Shown here: positions 24,818 to 34,671 of the stretch, one piece after another
How positions within the stretch are numbered: position 1 is the first letter of the stretch
Layout: each line of letters opens with the position of its first letter
Assembly (NCBI GenBank): GCA_023409835.1
Contig: JAEYQV010000066.1
Span: 5,181 to 69,180 of the forward strand
Reading direction: 5' to 3'
From: Bacillota bacterium
Lineage (GTDB): Bacteria > Bacillota > Clostridia > Lachnospirales > Lachnospiraceae
Length of the DNA stretch: 64,000 nucleotides
Notes under the pieces: generated by a model
Seen by the model: only the letters and a program-made list of their open reading frames with translations
What the model was told of the DNA's origin: nothing
Databases searched by the model: none
Made by a program: the position numbers and the translations under genes

Positions 24818-25333
24818 ATGGCAAGCTTAATAGAAGAATTAATTGACATCTTAGATCAGGAAAATCAGCTTTACCGGCAGCTGTTACCGATTGCGATGGA
24901 AAAGACGCAGGTTATCGTAAAAAATGATACGGCTGCCCTTCAGGAGATTACCGGGAGGGAACAGCTGGCGGTAGATCGTATCAACTCCCTGGAACGCAGG
25001 AGGGATGATGTTATGGATAACATTAGAACGGTCATCGGAAAGAAAGCTGGGACACTTAATCTGACTTCCTTAATCGTGCTACTTGGTAAGCAACCTAAGG
25101 AGCAGAGAATTCTTTCTACTTTACATGATAATCTAAAAGCTACGGTTCTGAACTTACAGGAGATCAATGACCGTAACAAATCTTTAATACAACAATCCCT
25201 AGAGATGATAGAATTCAATATGAATTTTATTCAAAGTACAAGGATGTCGCCGGGGAACAATACTTACACAAAGGGTGCGTCAACCTATGATGCGCCGGCT
25301 TTCGGAACAGGGATGTTCGATGCAAAGCAGTAA
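24818..25333 (+). CDS. flgN: Flagellar export chaperone FlgN
   Basis: 171 residues, almost entirely helical. The FlgN pattern is visible: LIEELIDILDQENQLYRQLL near the start, then TAALQEITGREQ and a central RIDxxx-type helix, ending with a disordered Gly/Thr-rich tail (about 145-171). FlgN binds the C-termini of hook-filament junction proteins FlgK and FlgL and delivers them to the export gate. It directly precedes two flgK genes, as expected. Confidence 0.9.
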   Translation: MASLIEELIDILDQENQLYRQLLPIAMEKTQVIVKNDTAALQEITGREQLAVDRINSLERRRDDVMDNIRTVIGKKAGTLNLTSLIVLLGKQPKEQRILSTLHDNLKATVLNLQEINDRNKSLIQQSLEMIEFNMNFIQSTRMSPGNNTYTKGASTYDAPAFGTGMFDAKQ

Positions 25334-25357
25334 GAGATAAGGTGGTAAGGTGAGTTC

Positions 25358-27091
25358 ATGAGTTCATTAGGCGGATTATATATCGGTGTTACCGGCCTGA
25401 ATGTCAGTCAGGCTGCTTTGAATGTCACTTCGCATAACCTGGCCAATGTTGATACCAAAGGCTTTGTTAGGCAGCAGGCGGTATTGACCGATTTCAACTA
25501 TATAAAATGGGGTGAATCCTATATCTCCTCTATGCAGCAGGGCTTGGGAGCCAATTTTGCTACCGTGAAGCAGGTAAGGGATTCCTTCTTAGATCAAGCC
25601 TATCGCCAGGAGACCGGCAGACAGGCTTTTTATGAATCCCAGTCATTGGCGGTGAATGAGGTAGAGGGGTTATTTGGTGAGCTGGAGGGTGTTTCTTTCC
25701 AGGATACGATGGAAGAGTACTGGATTGCTTTGCAGGAGCTCGGAAAAGAACCGGATAGTATTGTAGCCAGAGCATCCCTGATAGAAACTGCTGTTACTTT
25801 TATTGAACGGGCAGAGAATATCTCAAAGCAGCTGAATGATTACCAGATTAATTTAAATACACAGATTACCAATCAGGTAAACCGGATAAATGAGATTGGT
25901 GAGGAATTCAAGAAGCTGAATATTAAGATCCGGCAGTATGAGAGTACCGGAGTAGAAAAAGCGAATGATCTCAGGGATCAGAGAAACCTACTTCTGGATG
26001 AGCTTGGCAAGATGGCTGCGATTACATACAATGAGAAAACCGACGGCGTTATAACGGTGAACCTGGAGGGAGTACCCTTCGTGACCGAGGATATGGTCTT
26101 AAAGATGGCGACAGCCAGAATAAGTGATAACTCAGAGATGCTGAAGCCGGTCTGGGTTGCCCATGGTAATGCGGATGTCTTCAATCTGGACAAGGCACCT
26201 TCTGCAAAAAACAATACAGATATCGGCTCCTTAAAAGGACTACTGACGGCCAGAGGCGATAAACAGGCCAATTATACGGACATCCCCTTAAGAGAGAATT
26301 ATGAGTCGGAAAGATTATATCAGGATGCAGTTTTAGAATATAACAATAAGATTAATCCTTCCGTTATCATGTCGGTACAGGCACAATTTGATCAGTTGAT
26401 TCATGGGATTGTAACCTCCATTAATAATATCTTAAGCCCAAACAAAGAGGTTACCTTATCGGATGGTACCAAGGTAAGGATTCTGGATGAAGAGAATGCA
26501 CCGGTAGGCATGGATACGGAACGGACGATGGGAGAAGGTCTGTTTAACAGAAAGTCCATGAGCCGCTATAGTGAGCCTATGGATATTGAGATTGAGAATG
26601 AATCGGGTGGATACGAAACCATTTACAATGCCCGTATCTACTTGGAAGAGGATCCTGCCGACAAGTATTCTCTTTATACCCTGGGTGAGATCGAAGTAAA
26701 TCCTAAGATACTTCATGACAATTCCAAAATACCGCTATCGTCTAATACTGGTACCGGAGATTATGATATTAAGACGGCGCAGAAGCTATTATCCGAATGG
26801 CAGGAGCCCTTTGCAACTCTTTCTCCCAATACACTGACGAGAAATAATTACAATGATTACTATACCTCCTTTATATCAGAGATAGCTAATCGAGGGGAGC
26901 AGCTGAATACCATCAGTGATAACCAGGCTGCCATGGTAGAAAGCATTGATAACCAAAGGCTGGAGGTAACAGGGGTTTCCTCTGATGAGGAGCTGACGAA
27001 TCTTATTAAGTTCCAGCATGCATATAATGCTGCTGCAAGATATGTAAATGTTGTAAGCGAGATGCTGGAGCATATTATAACGAGAATGTGA
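25358..27091 (+). CDS. flgK: Flagellar hook-associated protein FlgK (first copy)
   Basis: 577 residues. The N-terminal rod motif GLNVSQAALNVTSHNLANVD and the C-terminal helix LTNLIKFQHAYNAAARYVNVVSEMLEHI are canonical for FlgK. The coiled-coil stretch about 140-215 ends in NDLRDQRNLLLDELGKMA, which is diagnostic. The protein forms the first hook-filament junction ring. A second, divergent FlgK follows 23 bp later. GGTGAG precedes the ATG. Confidence 0.95.
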   Translation: MSSLGGLYIGVTGLNVSQAALNVTSHNLANVDTKGFVRQQAVLTDFNYIKWGESYISSMQQGLGANFATVKQVRDSFLDQAYRQETGRQAFYESQSLAVNEVEGLFGELEGVSFQDTMEEYWIALQELGKEPDSIVARASLIETAVTFIERAENISKQLNDYQINLNTQITNQVNRINEIGEEFKKLNIKIRQYESTGVEKANDLRDQRNLLLDELGKMAAITYNEKTDGVITVNLEGVPFVTEDMVLKMATARISDNSEMLKPVWVAHGNADVFNLDKAPSAKNNTDIGSLKGLLTARGDKQANYTDIPLRENYESERLYQDAVLEYNNKINPSVIMSVQAQFDQLIHGIVTSINNILSPNKEVTLSDGTKVRILDEENAPVGMDTERTMGEGLFNRKSMSRYSEPMDIEIENESGGYETIYNARIYLEEDPADKYSLYTLGEIEVNPKILHDNSKIPLSSNTGTGDYDIKTAQKLLSEWQEPFATLSPNTLTRNNYNDYYTSFISEIANRGEQLNTISDNQAAMVESIDNQRLEVTGVSSDEELTNLIKFQHAYNAAARYVNVVSEMLEHIITRM

Positions 27092-27114
27092 TCCAATAAA
27101 GAGAGGTGATTGAC

Positions 27115-28971
27115 ATGGCATCAACTTTTTTCGGACTAAACATCGGTCAAACCGGCTTATATGCCTATCAGGCAGCAATGGATACAACTGCCCATAATAT
27201 TACCAATACGGAAACGGAAGGCTATACGAGGCAGGTGATGGGTCAGAAGGCCGGGAAAGCATTACAGATGAACAGTACCTATGGTATGGCAGGCACAGGT
27301 GTCAGTGTCAGCGGAGTAGTTCAGCTAAGAGATGAGTACTATGATATTAAATACAGGAAGAACAATACCATATCCGGTGAGTATCAAAGCAAGGCCCATT
27401 ATATGACGGAGATTGAAAACTACTTCAATGAGGTCAGCGTGGAGGGCTTTACCGAAACCTACAATTCTATGTATGACAGTTTGCAGGAGCTGTCCAAGGA
27501 CCCTTCCAGTAAAACTGTTAGAACTCAGGTAACTAATTTTGCAAAGAGTCTGACGGAATATTTTAATTCCATGTCAGTGAATCTCAAGAGCATTCAAGAG
27601 GATTGTAATTTCGAGATCCGTAATCAGGTAGACCAGATCAATTCAACGGCCCAACAGATTGCTGCCTTAACGAAGCAGATCAATACTCTGGAGGTAAATG
27701 GGGGTGCAGCGAATGACCTTCGTGACCAGAGGGCCCTTCTGGTGGATGAGCTGTCTCAGATCGCAAGCATCAGTGTAAGTGAGAAGACGGTAGGTGCCGG
27801 GATTGGTGTTACAAGCTATATTATAAAATTAGATGGGAATACCCTTGTTGATGGAGGCAATTATAACACTCTCCATGTAATTCCCAGGGAAGTCAAGGTG
27901 AACCAAAACGATATTGACGGCTTATACGACATTGCCTGGCAGAATGAGCAGAGGCTTGATACCGGCAGTGCCACATTAGGGGGCTCGCTCCAGGCTTTGT
28001 TCGAGGTTCGGGATGGTAACAACCAGTTTAATCTTAGTGGGAATGTATACGCGGAAGCCGGCGATACCTATGTTACCATGACAGATACAACCATTAACGA
28101 GGTTACTAAGCTTAATATTCCTGAGAACGGAATGCTTACAATAGGAAATCGGGATTATATCTATAATGGTTTTGAAGTAAGCATTGATCCGGATAGTGGT
28201 AAATTCTCCTATACCTTTGAGCTCAAGGAGCCCGTTATTGCAGATTCACTGGATGTAACTGCTTCCGTGGGGACAAGTATTAATTATAAAGGGATTCCAT
28301 ATTACATGGACCAGATGAATGAATTTATCCGTACCTTCGCCCGTACCTTCAATGAGATCCACAGGACAGGTAAGGATTTGGAGGGTGAGTCAGGAATTGA
28401 TTTTTTCAGTGCTACGAGTAAGGTAGAGGGTAGAAGCTATGTGTTCGGACCGTTGAAGGGCTCCGATGATTATGAGTATTACGATTTTAACTCCTTCAAC
28501 TCCCGAACCGGTGAGTATTACGAGGAGGTTCCGGAGAACCAACCACTTTATGGCTCATACTATTTCATTACGGCAGGCAACTTTACCGTGAGCAGTGATC
28601 TTCTGGGAAGTCCGGAGCGTTTGGCCGCCTCCTCGGATGTAATTAACGGTGCAGAAAATAATGATGTTATCAGCAGATTGATTGCAATAAAATCAGATAA
28701 AAGTATTTTCAATCAGGGAACACCGGAAGCCTTCATGCAGACCCTGGTGGCTGAGATTGGTATCGATACCAAGAAGGTTACGAATCTGGCAGAGGGGCAG
28801 GAGAATATCCTGGGAGCGATTACAAACCAGCGATTATCTGTATCCGGTGTCGATATGGATGAAGAAGCAATGAACCTTGTAAAGTTTCAGAATGCTTATA
28901 ATTTGTCGGCTAAGGTAATCTCTGTCATGGACGAGATTTATGACAAACTGATTAATTATATGGGTGTATAA
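27115..28971 (+). CDS. flgK: Flagellar hook-associated protein FlgK (second copy)
   Basis: 618 residues from ATG 27115 (MASTFFGLNIGQTGLYAYQA); the GTG at 27106 is part of the ribosome binding site. N-terminal TTAHNITNTETEGYTRQ, the diagnostic NDLRDQRALLVDELSQIA, and the C-terminal MNLVKFQNAYNLSAKVIS are all FlgK hallmarks. It is longer than the first copy, with a different central domain, so it is an old duplication. Both may be assembled, or one may be specialised. Followed by a 140-bp spacer and flgL. Confidence 0.95.
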   Translation: MASTFFGLNIGQTGLYAYQAAMDTTAHNITNTETEGYTRQVMGQKAGKALQMNSTYGMAGTGVSVSGVVQLRDEYYDIKYRKNNTISGEYQSKAHYMTEIENYFNEVSVEGFTETYNSMYDSLQELSKDPSSKTVRTQVTNFAKSLTEYFNSMSVNLKSIQEDCNFEIRNQVDQINSTAQQIAALTKQINTLEVNGGAANDLRDQRALLVDELSQIASISVSEKTVGAGIGVTSYIIKLDGNTLVDGGNYNTLHVIPREVKVNQNDIDGLYDIAWQNEQRLDTGSATLGGSLQALFEVRDGNNQFNLSGNVYAEAGDTYVTMTDTTINEVTKLNIPENGMLTIGNRDYIYNGFEVSIDPDSGKFSYTFELKEPVIADSLDVTASVGTSINYKGIPYYMDQMNEFIRTFARTFNEIHRTGKDLEGESGIDFFSATSKVEGRSYVFGPLKGSDDYEYYDFNSFNSRTGEYYEEVPENQPLYGSYYFITAGNFTVSSDLLGSPERLAASSDVINGAENNDVISRLIAIKSDKSIFNQGTPEAFMQTLVAEIGIDTKKVTNLAEGQENILGAITNQRLSVSGVDMDEEAMNLVKFQNAYNLSAKVISVMDEIYDKLINYMGV

Positions 28972-29112
28972 TGACATAAGACTCTTCTAAGATATCTGCT
29001 AATGCCGGATCAGATGAGTGTTTGCGATATACATTGCGGAGTTTGCCGGCCGGGTAAAACTTCATTATCTTCCATAGAGCTTACGGATTAAGAGAAAGGG
29101 ATGGTGATTACT

Positions 29113-30609
29113 ATGAGAATTACGAATAAGATGATGACCAATAACATGATGAATAACATCAATAAGAATAAATTTAACATGACATCCCTGGAGCAGCAGT
29201 ATTCTACCGGTAAGAAGATTCAAAAGCCGTCGGATGATCCGATCATTACTGTCAGAGCTTTGAAGCTCAGAACTAACCTGTCAGAGCTGAAACAGTATTA
29301 CGAGAAGAACATTCCGGATGCCATGTCCTGGATGGATGTAACTGAGAGTGCATTGAAGACGGTAAACGACATTCTGTCTAAGGTCAATACCTATTGTGTC
29401 CAGGGAAGTACAGATACCCTGACAGCTTCGGACCGTGCCTCCATCGTACAGAACTTAACCGAGATGAAGAACCAGATTTATCAGGAGGGAAATACGAATT
29501 ATGCAGGCAGATATGTATTTACCGGGTATAAGACCGATAGCTCCCTGATTTTTACGGAGGATAAGGACAATTTAAGCTATGACATCACGGAGAGCTTCTC
29601 AGGTGAACAAATTCAGGTCGGTTCCAGGGTAACGGGAAGCTATTCCCTCAAGGATTTTGAAGATGCAACCGTGACCTTTGATGAAGCGCCTCAGATGGTG
29701 AATACCTATCGCATCCAATTATCCTATGATAAGCTGGAAAGCATGGATATGACACTCGGTATACGCTATAAGAAAGCGGTTACAGGGGAAGAACCGGAAG
29801 AACAGGTACCCTATAACAATGTAACAACGTTATCCTCCACTGATCCCATGGCATATCAGCCTGATCTGAATGAGATTCATTTTATTAAGGAAACGGGTGA
29901 GCTGATCCTTGGTGAGCAAGCCTTTCAAGAGTTCAGAACGGCGGAGGACATTAGAATAACCTATACGAAATCAGGATTTAAGAACGGAGAACTGAAGCCG
30001 GAGCATTATTTTGACTGTGTTATGACTGATTCTGAAAAACCGGAGCAGGGCGAAATTTCTTATAAGAAGCAGGACCAGAAGATCCAATATGAAATAAACT
30101 ATAACCAGAAGCTTACGATCAATACAGAGGGTTCTGATGCGATTTCCCATTCGATCGGCAGAGCGATCGATGATATCCTGAACAGCGTGAATGAGGTATC
30201 AGCAATAGAGGATATGATTACTGAGGTGGAGAAGCGCCTTCAGGACACGAATCTGTCGGAGGGAGACCGGCAGAGATACGAGAAAATGCAGGAGCAGCTG
30301 GACACCGATCTGGAGCTTAAGAAGGAGATAATGCAGGGTTATTTTTCGAAAGGCATTACTTTTTCCAATGCGGAGCAGGAAAAGGTCAACGTAGCAGTTG
30401 CTGATCTCGGAAGCCGGTATGTCCGCCTGGAGCTTACGGAAAACAGACTATCCAGTCAGAAGGTAGACTTTGAAGACCTTCTTTCCAAGAATGAGGATGC
30501 GGACTTGGTGGATACGATTATCAAGTATAATTCGGCTCAGACGATATACAATGCATCCTTATCCGCAGCAGCTAAGGTAGTGAAAACATCCCTGTTGGAT
30601 TTTCTATAA
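29113..30609 (+). CDS. flgL: Flagellar hook-associated protein FlgL
   Basis: 498 residues from ATG 29113 (MRITNKMMTNNMMNNINKNK), preferred to ATG 29101 because family members begin with M-R-I-T and GGTGATT lies just ahead. Flagellin-like N-terminus (QQYSTGKKIQKPSDDPI) and C-terminus (YNSAQTIYNASLSAAAKVVK) flank a large variable middle. At about 500 residues it is longer than the usual ~300, the extra being in residues about 165-330. FlgL forms the second junction ring that joins FlgK to the filament. Confidence 0.94.
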   Translation: MRITNKMMTNNMMNNINKNKFNMTSLEQQYSTGKKIQKPSDDPIITVRALKLRTNLSELKQYYEKNIPDAMSWMDVTESALKTVNDILSKVNTYCVQGSTDTLTASDRASIVQNLTEMKNQIYQEGNTNYAGRYVFTGYKTDSSLIFTEDKDNLSYDITESFSGEQIQVGSRVTGSYSLKDFEDATVTFDEAPQMVNTYRIQLSYDKLESMDMTLGIRYKKAVTGEEPEEQVPYNNVTTLSSTDPMAYQPDLNEIHFIKETGELILGEQAFQEFRTAEDIRITYTKSGFKNGELKPEHYFDCVMTDSEKPEQGEISYKKQDQKIQYEINYNQKLTINTEGSDAISHSIGRAIDDILNSVNEVSAIEDMITEVEKRLQDTNLSEGDRQRYEKMQEQLDTDLELKKEIMQGYFSKGITFSNAEQEKVNVAVADLGSRYVRLELTENRLSSQKVDFEDLLSKNEDADLVDTIIKYNSAQTIYNASLSAAAKVVKTSLLDFL

Positions 30610-30676
30610 ATTAGTAATGCAAACTTAAGTAGGATAATGTATAATATTGATAAAAGATAGAAGGGAAGGCGGAAGG

Positions 30677-31144
30677 ATGTTAATCAGAACAAGGCATTTT
30701 GGGGAAATTGATCTGGATGAGAATAAATTAATCTATTTTACGAACGGCATATTGGGATTTGAGGATTTTAAGAAATATACCCTTCTTTATGATAATGAGG
30801 GTGAAGACAGACCGGATATCTCCTGGCTGCAAAGTCTGGAGGAACCCAGCCTGGCAATCCCGGTCATCAGCCCCTTCCTTCTGTGGGAGGATTATAACCC
30901 TGAAGTTGAGGATGAACTGTTAAAGCCTTTGGGTGAACTGAATAATGACAATATTGTTGTTCTCGTATCAATCACGGTTCCCAGTGATATCACAAGGATG
31001 TCCGCTAACTTAAGGGCGCCGTTTATATTAAATGCGGATACCAGAAAGGGTTGTCAGATTATCGTGGAGAATTCGGACTATGAGATTAAGCATTATTTCT
31101 ATGATAAACTACAGGCTATTAAGGCAGCAAAGGGGGACGTATAA
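30677..31144 (+). CDS. fliW: Flagellar assembly factor FliW
   Basis: 155 residues from ATG 30677, with GGCGGAAGG immediately upstream. Family features: LIRTRHFGEIDLDENKLIYF, NGILGFEDFKKYTLL and the C-terminal ILNADTRKGCQIIVEN. FliW binds either flagellin or CsrA: when flagellin is exported, FliW is freed and sequesters CsrA, relieving repression of hag translation. Its stop codon abuts csrA (31145), so the two are translationally coupled. Confidence 0.96.
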   Translation: MLIRTRHFGEIDLDENKLIYFTNGILGFEDFKKYTLLYDNEGEDRPDISWLQSLEEPSLAIPVISPFLLWEDYNPEVEDELLKPLGELNNDNIVVLVSITVPSDITRMSANLRAPFILNADTRKGCQIIVENSDYEIKHYFYDKLQAIKAAKGDV

Positions 31145-31366
31145 ATGTTAGCCCTATCCAGAAGAGTCAATGAATCTATTATGATTGGCAATGATATTGA
31201 GATTACCATATTGGAAGTGAAGGGTGACCAGATTAAGGTCGGTATCTCGGCTCCTAAGTCTGTTCCGATTTATCGTAAAGAAATCTACCTTCAGATACAG
31301 GAGTCCAATAAAGAAGCAGCGGGAACCTCGGTTTCGGATGAGGTACTGAAAAAGCTGTTCCAGTAA
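31145..31366 (+). CDS. csrA: Carbon storage regulator / translational repressor CsrA
   Basis: 73 residues, full length. MLALSRRVNESIMIGNDIEI carries the RNA-contact Arg near the N-terminus, and GISAPKSVPIYRKEIY carries the second RNA-contact Arg. It binds GGA motifs in mRNA leaders, in Firmicutes mainly that of flagellin. The start codon follows the fliW stop directly; AGGGGG at the end of fliW is the ribosome binding site. A candidate target lies in this window at 34788-34822. Confidence 0.97.
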   Translation: MLALSRRVNESIMIGNDIEITILEVKGDQIKVGISAPKSVPIYRKEIYLQIQESNKEAAGTSVSDEVLKKLFQ

Positions 31367-31406
31367 CCAATCTGAGCGGGTAATACCCAATATATAAAGT
31401 AATGAT

Positions 31407-31505
31407 AAAAACGTAAAGAGGTGCTTATTACAGCAGAAGAGGTGCGCTACGTAGGTACATGCAGCCCCTGTTTCCTGCTGTAATAATTGCTTTTTATACG
31501 TTTTT
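31407..31505. terminator. Large inverted repeat / terminator after csrA
   Basis: TTATTACAGCAG (31425-31436) pairs perfectly with CTGCTGTAATAA (31475-31486), followed by a T-run at 31491-31495. An outer arm AAAAACGT (31407-31414) / ACGTTTTT (31498-31505) extends the dyad. The 38-nt loop is unusually large and holds more short dyads. Confidence 0.7.
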
Positions 31506-31528
31506 CTCATTTTTACAAATAAAAGCTA

Positions 31529-31555
31529 TAAACTTTCTGTAGATTACACCGATAT
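31529..31555 (+). promoter_or_regulatory. Sigma-D promoter of flaG-fliD-fliS
   Basis: TAAA (31529-31532), exactly 15 bp, then ACCGATAT (31548-31555): seven of eight -10 positions match GCCGATAT. It is about 98 bp upstream of flaG. Confidence 0.88.
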
Positions 31556-31652
31556 ATAAAATAGATGAATATGCTGAGGAATAATAGTCAAGGAGGGCCG
31601 CTTCAGCATTAAGCCTTAGTAGGTAAAATAAACTCACATGGAGGTGTAGGAA

Positions 31653-32066
31653 ATGGCATTAGAAGTTTTAACCGGATCTGCGTATCGTGCTGCAAGTGCT
31701 ATGCAGAAATCGGAAGTGAAAGCGAATGATGTAATTGTACAGGAGACCGGTTCCGCTGGCATCAACATAACGGATATGCCGGTAGTTACGAAGGTGTCCG
31801 GAAGTAACCCCGGTGAACAGGGGAAGAGCTCAAAGGATCAGACCGCATCGGAGAAACAGATTAAGGACGCTATTTTAAGAGCTAACAGTAAGATGAAGAG
31901 GACAAGATGTGAATTCTCTTATAGTGAGGACACGAAACGAGTCTCGATTAAGGTGCTTGATCAGGATACGGAAGAAGTGATCAGGGAGATACCGCCGGAA
32001 GAGACTCTGGAGATGATTGAGAAGATGTGGGAGATGGCAGGTATTATGATAGATGAGCGAAGATAA
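31653..32066 (+). CDS. flaG: FlaG family flagellar protein
   Basis: 137 residues. A disordered N-terminal half (about 1-70) precedes the FlaG core: TRCEFSYSEDTKRVSIKVLD then EVIREIPPEETLEMIEKMWE, which is diagnostic. FlaG influences filament length and is usually next to fliD, as here. GGAGGTG is 7-13 nt upstream. It has its own sigma-D promoter. Confidence 0.92.
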   Translation: MALEVLTGSAYRAASAMQKSEVKANDVIVQETGSAGINITDMPVVTKVSGSNPGEQGKSSKDQTASEKQIKDAILRANSKMKRTRCEFSYSEDTKRVSIKVLDQDTEEVIREIPPEETLEMIEKMWEMAGIMIDERR

Positions 32067-32198
32067 AACCAGCCTATGCCTAATCGGCGATTAGGTATGG
32101 ACCGGTAAAGGAGATTAGATTGAAATCACTTGAGCTTTCAATCGGCAAATTTGTGCTGCTGCCCAAATTCCTGGGGTTGCGGCAGAATGGAGGTTAGT

Positions 32199-33743
32199 AT
32201 GGCAGTACGTTTAACGGGTCTGATATCAGGTATGGATACAGAAACCTTAATAAAGGAACTGGTTGATGCCCAGAAGATAAAGAACAAGAGGGTAGAAGAT
32301 AAACAGACTCTGCTTACCTGGAAGCAGGATAAGTGGAAGGATCTGAATACAAAGCTTTATAAATTATATACCGAAGACTTGAATAAGATGCAGCTGCAGG
32401 GCAGCTATAATACGAAGAAGATAACTACCTCCAATGACAGTCTGGTCAGTGCGACGGTGGATACGAACGCACCGGAGGGTGCTCATACGTTGGTAATCAA
32501 TAAATTGGCAAAATCCCAGTTTCTTACCGGTAATAAGATTACCACGGATAAGGATGGCAATGCCGTAAATACTACTACGTCAACGAAGCTGGAAAATCTG
32601 GGTGTTACAGCAGGTACAGTAATTACAATGGGTGTTGCGGGAAAGGTCAAAAGCCTCACGGTAACAGAGAATACGACCCTGCAGAATCTGATCGACACAG
32701 CCAAGAAGGCAGGGATGAACGCCAGCTTTGATAATACCCAGAAGAGGCTGTTCCTAAGCTCCTCTCAAAGCGGTATCAGTAATAGCTTCCAGCTATCCGC
32801 CAAGGATTCACTGGGTGCAGATGCCAATGACCTGCTGAATAAGCTGGGACTGGACGCACTGAAGCCGGATGGAACCAAGGTGGATCCTTCCTCTACGTTA
32901 TCAACTGTAGTTGCAGCCTCCGACAGTGAAGTGATTTATAACGGAGCGAAGCTGACCGGTTCGTCCAATGTTATTTCGGCGAACGGACTCAAGATGACTC
33001 TGAAGGGAGCAGACGAGAATCAGACCATCAGTTTGAATATTACGAAGGATACGCAGGCTGCCTATGATATGGTGAAAAACTTTGTTAAGAATTATAATGC
33101 GGTCCTGAAAGAGATGAATTCCTTATATTATGCCGATTCATCGAGAGGCTATGATCCTTTAAGCGACGACGAGAAGGAAGCTATGACGGAGGAACAGGTT
33201 ACTAAATGGGAGACAAAGATTAAGGATTCCATTCTTCGCAGGGATTCCACGTTGGGTTCCCTTTCTGATGTCATGAGGAGCACTCTGATGTCCTCTGTTG
33301 AGGTAAACGGCAAGAAATATGCCATGTCCAGCTTTGGGATAGAAACCTCGACCGATTATCTGGAGCGGGGACTATTACATATATATGGAGATGCTGAGGA
33401 TGCGACTTATTCCGCAGAGTCGAACAAGCTGAAGAATGCCCTGGAGGAAGATCCGAATACGGTCATTACGGTATTATCCAGCATTTCAAAGAACTTATAT
33501 AATGAAATGTATGATAAGATGAAATCGATCCCGAATGTAAGAAGTGCACTAACCTTCTATAACGATAAGCTGATGGTGGAACAGCAGAGAAAGTATACGG
33601 ATCAGATTAAGGAGCAGGAAAAGAAACTGACAGAAATGGAAAATAAATATTATAAGCAGTTTTCCGCGATGGAATCTGCAATGTCCAAGATGCAGTCACA
33701 GAGTAACCAGCTGGCGGCTATGTTAGGACAAAGCACATCGTAA
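32199..33743 (+). CDS. fliD: Flagellar cap protein FliD
   Basis: 514 residues from ATG 32199, with GGAGG 7-11 nt upstream; the ORF extends 23 codons further up without a ribosome binding site. N-terminus VRLTGLISGMDTETLIKELV and the coiled-coil C-terminus (about 430-510; YTDQIKEQEKKLTEMENKYY) are typical. The FliD_N and FliD_C domains flank a short filament-tip domain. It caps the filament and catalyses flagellin polymerisation. fliS follows after 32 bp. Confidence 0.95.
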   Translation: MAVRLTGLISGMDTETLIKELVDAQKIKNKRVEDKQTLLTWKQDKWKDLNTKLYKLYTEDLNKMQLQGSYNTKKITTSNDSLVSATVDTNAPEGAHTLVINKLAKSQFLTGNKITTDKDGNAVNTTTSTKLENLGVTAGTVITMGVAGKVKSLTVTENTTLQNLIDTAKKAGMNASFDNTQKRLFLSSSQSGISNSFQLSAKDSLGADANDLLNKLGLDALKPDGTKVDPSSTLSTVVAASDSEVIYNGAKLTGSSNVISANGLKMTLKGADENQTISLNITKDTQAAYDMVKNFVKNYNAVLKEMNSLYYADSSRGYDPLSDDEKEAMTEEQVTKWETKIKDSILRRDSTLGSLSDVMRSTLMSSVEVNGKKYAMSSFGIETSTDYLERGLLHIYGDAEDATYSAESNKLKNALEEDPNTVITVLSSISKNLYNEMYDKMKSIPNVRSALTFYNDKLMVEQQRKYTDQIKEQEKKLTEMENKYYKQFSAMESAMSKMQSQSNQLAAMLGQSTS

Positions 33744-33775
33744 TTTTGTGCCGATAGAATAATGGAGGAATTGAC

Positions 33776-34144
33776 ATGCAGATGAATGCAGCTCTTACAT
33801 ACCAGAATAATAAGGTGAATACGGCAAAGCCGGCAGAATTGACGTTAATGTTATATGAGGGCATGATCAAGTTTTGTAATATGGCTATTCTGGGTATTGA
33901 AGAAAAGGACATGGGAAAAGCAAACACCAATATTATTAAGGTAGAGAAGATTATTACCCATTTAAGAGCAACTCTGGACTTTAAGTACCCTGTAGCAAAG
34001 GATTTTGACCGTGTATATGATTATCTGTATGAGCGTCTGGTTACAGCTAATATTCGAAAGGATACCGCAATTCTTGAGGAGGTTCTGGAGCATATAAGAG
34101 GAATGAGGGATACCTGGAAGGAAGTTATGAGGTTAGCAAGATAG
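33776..34144 (+). CDS. fliS: Flagellar export chaperone FliS
   Basis: 122 residues, full length. Helical bundle with NAALTYQNNKVNTAKPAELT and LMLYEGMIKFCNMA at the N-terminus, the family signature for binding flagellin's C-terminal helices, and RMRDTWKEV-like end (GMRDTWKEVMRLAR). It prevents premature flagellin polymerisation in the cytoplasm. GGAGG precedes the ATG, and a FliT-like gene follows. Confidence 0.95.
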   Translation: MQMNAALTYQNNKVNTAKPAELTLMLYEGMIKFCNMAILGIEEKDMGKANTNIIKVEKIITHLRATLDFKYPVAKDFDRVYDYLYERLVTANIRKDTAILEEVLEHIRGMRDTWKEVMRLAR

Positions 34145-34174
34145 GCTTTAGACTAAATGAAGAGAGGCTAAGTC

Positions 34175-34654
34175 ATGGAGAATAGAACTTACATCAATAT
34201 CCTGACAGATACATTAAAGAAAAAACTAGCTATTCTGGAGCAGTTAATTGTGATTTCCACGGAACAGGATGGACTTATCTCTTCGGAGACACCGGACATG
34301 GACCGGCTGGATCATACCTTTTCTGATAAGGAAGTGTTGATCACACAGCTTAATCAGCTGGATGATGGATTTGAGAAGGTATATCAGCATGTAAAGGAGG
34401 CCCTGAAGGAGGATAAGGAGCAATTAAAGGAACAGATCCTTATGCTTCAGGAGATGATTCGGCAGGTTACGGATAAAAGTACTCAGCTGCAGGTGATTGA
34501 ACACCGGAATAAGAATAGGTTCCAGCTGTTTTTTGCCGGAAGGAAGAAGGAAATCAAAAACTTTAAGCTGAGCAGCAGAACGGCAGACAGCTATTATAGA
34601 AGTGTTTTGAACGGACCTACGGGGGAGTCATTCTTTCTCGACAAAAAAAAATAA
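34175..34654 (+). CDS. FliT/FlgN-like flagellar chaperone, putative
   Basis: 159 residues, strongly helical and charged. NILTDTLKKKLAILEQLIVI followed by a long heptad-like region (about 45-120) resembles FlgN/FliT export chaperones, and the position between fliS and flagellin supports this. The C-terminal about 40 residues are basic. It may chaperone FliD. The assignment depends mainly on context and helical character. The stop is followed by the hag promoter. Confidence 0.6.
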   Translation: MENRTYINILTDTLKKKLAILEQLIVISTEQDGLISSETPDMDRLDHTFSDKEVLITQLNQLDDGFEKVYQHVKEALKEDKEQLKEQILMLQEMIRQVTDKSTQLQVIEHRNKNRFQLFFAGRKKEIKNFKLSSRTADSYYRSVLNGPTGESFFLDKKK

Positions 34655-34671
34655 AATATTATAATATGGTA

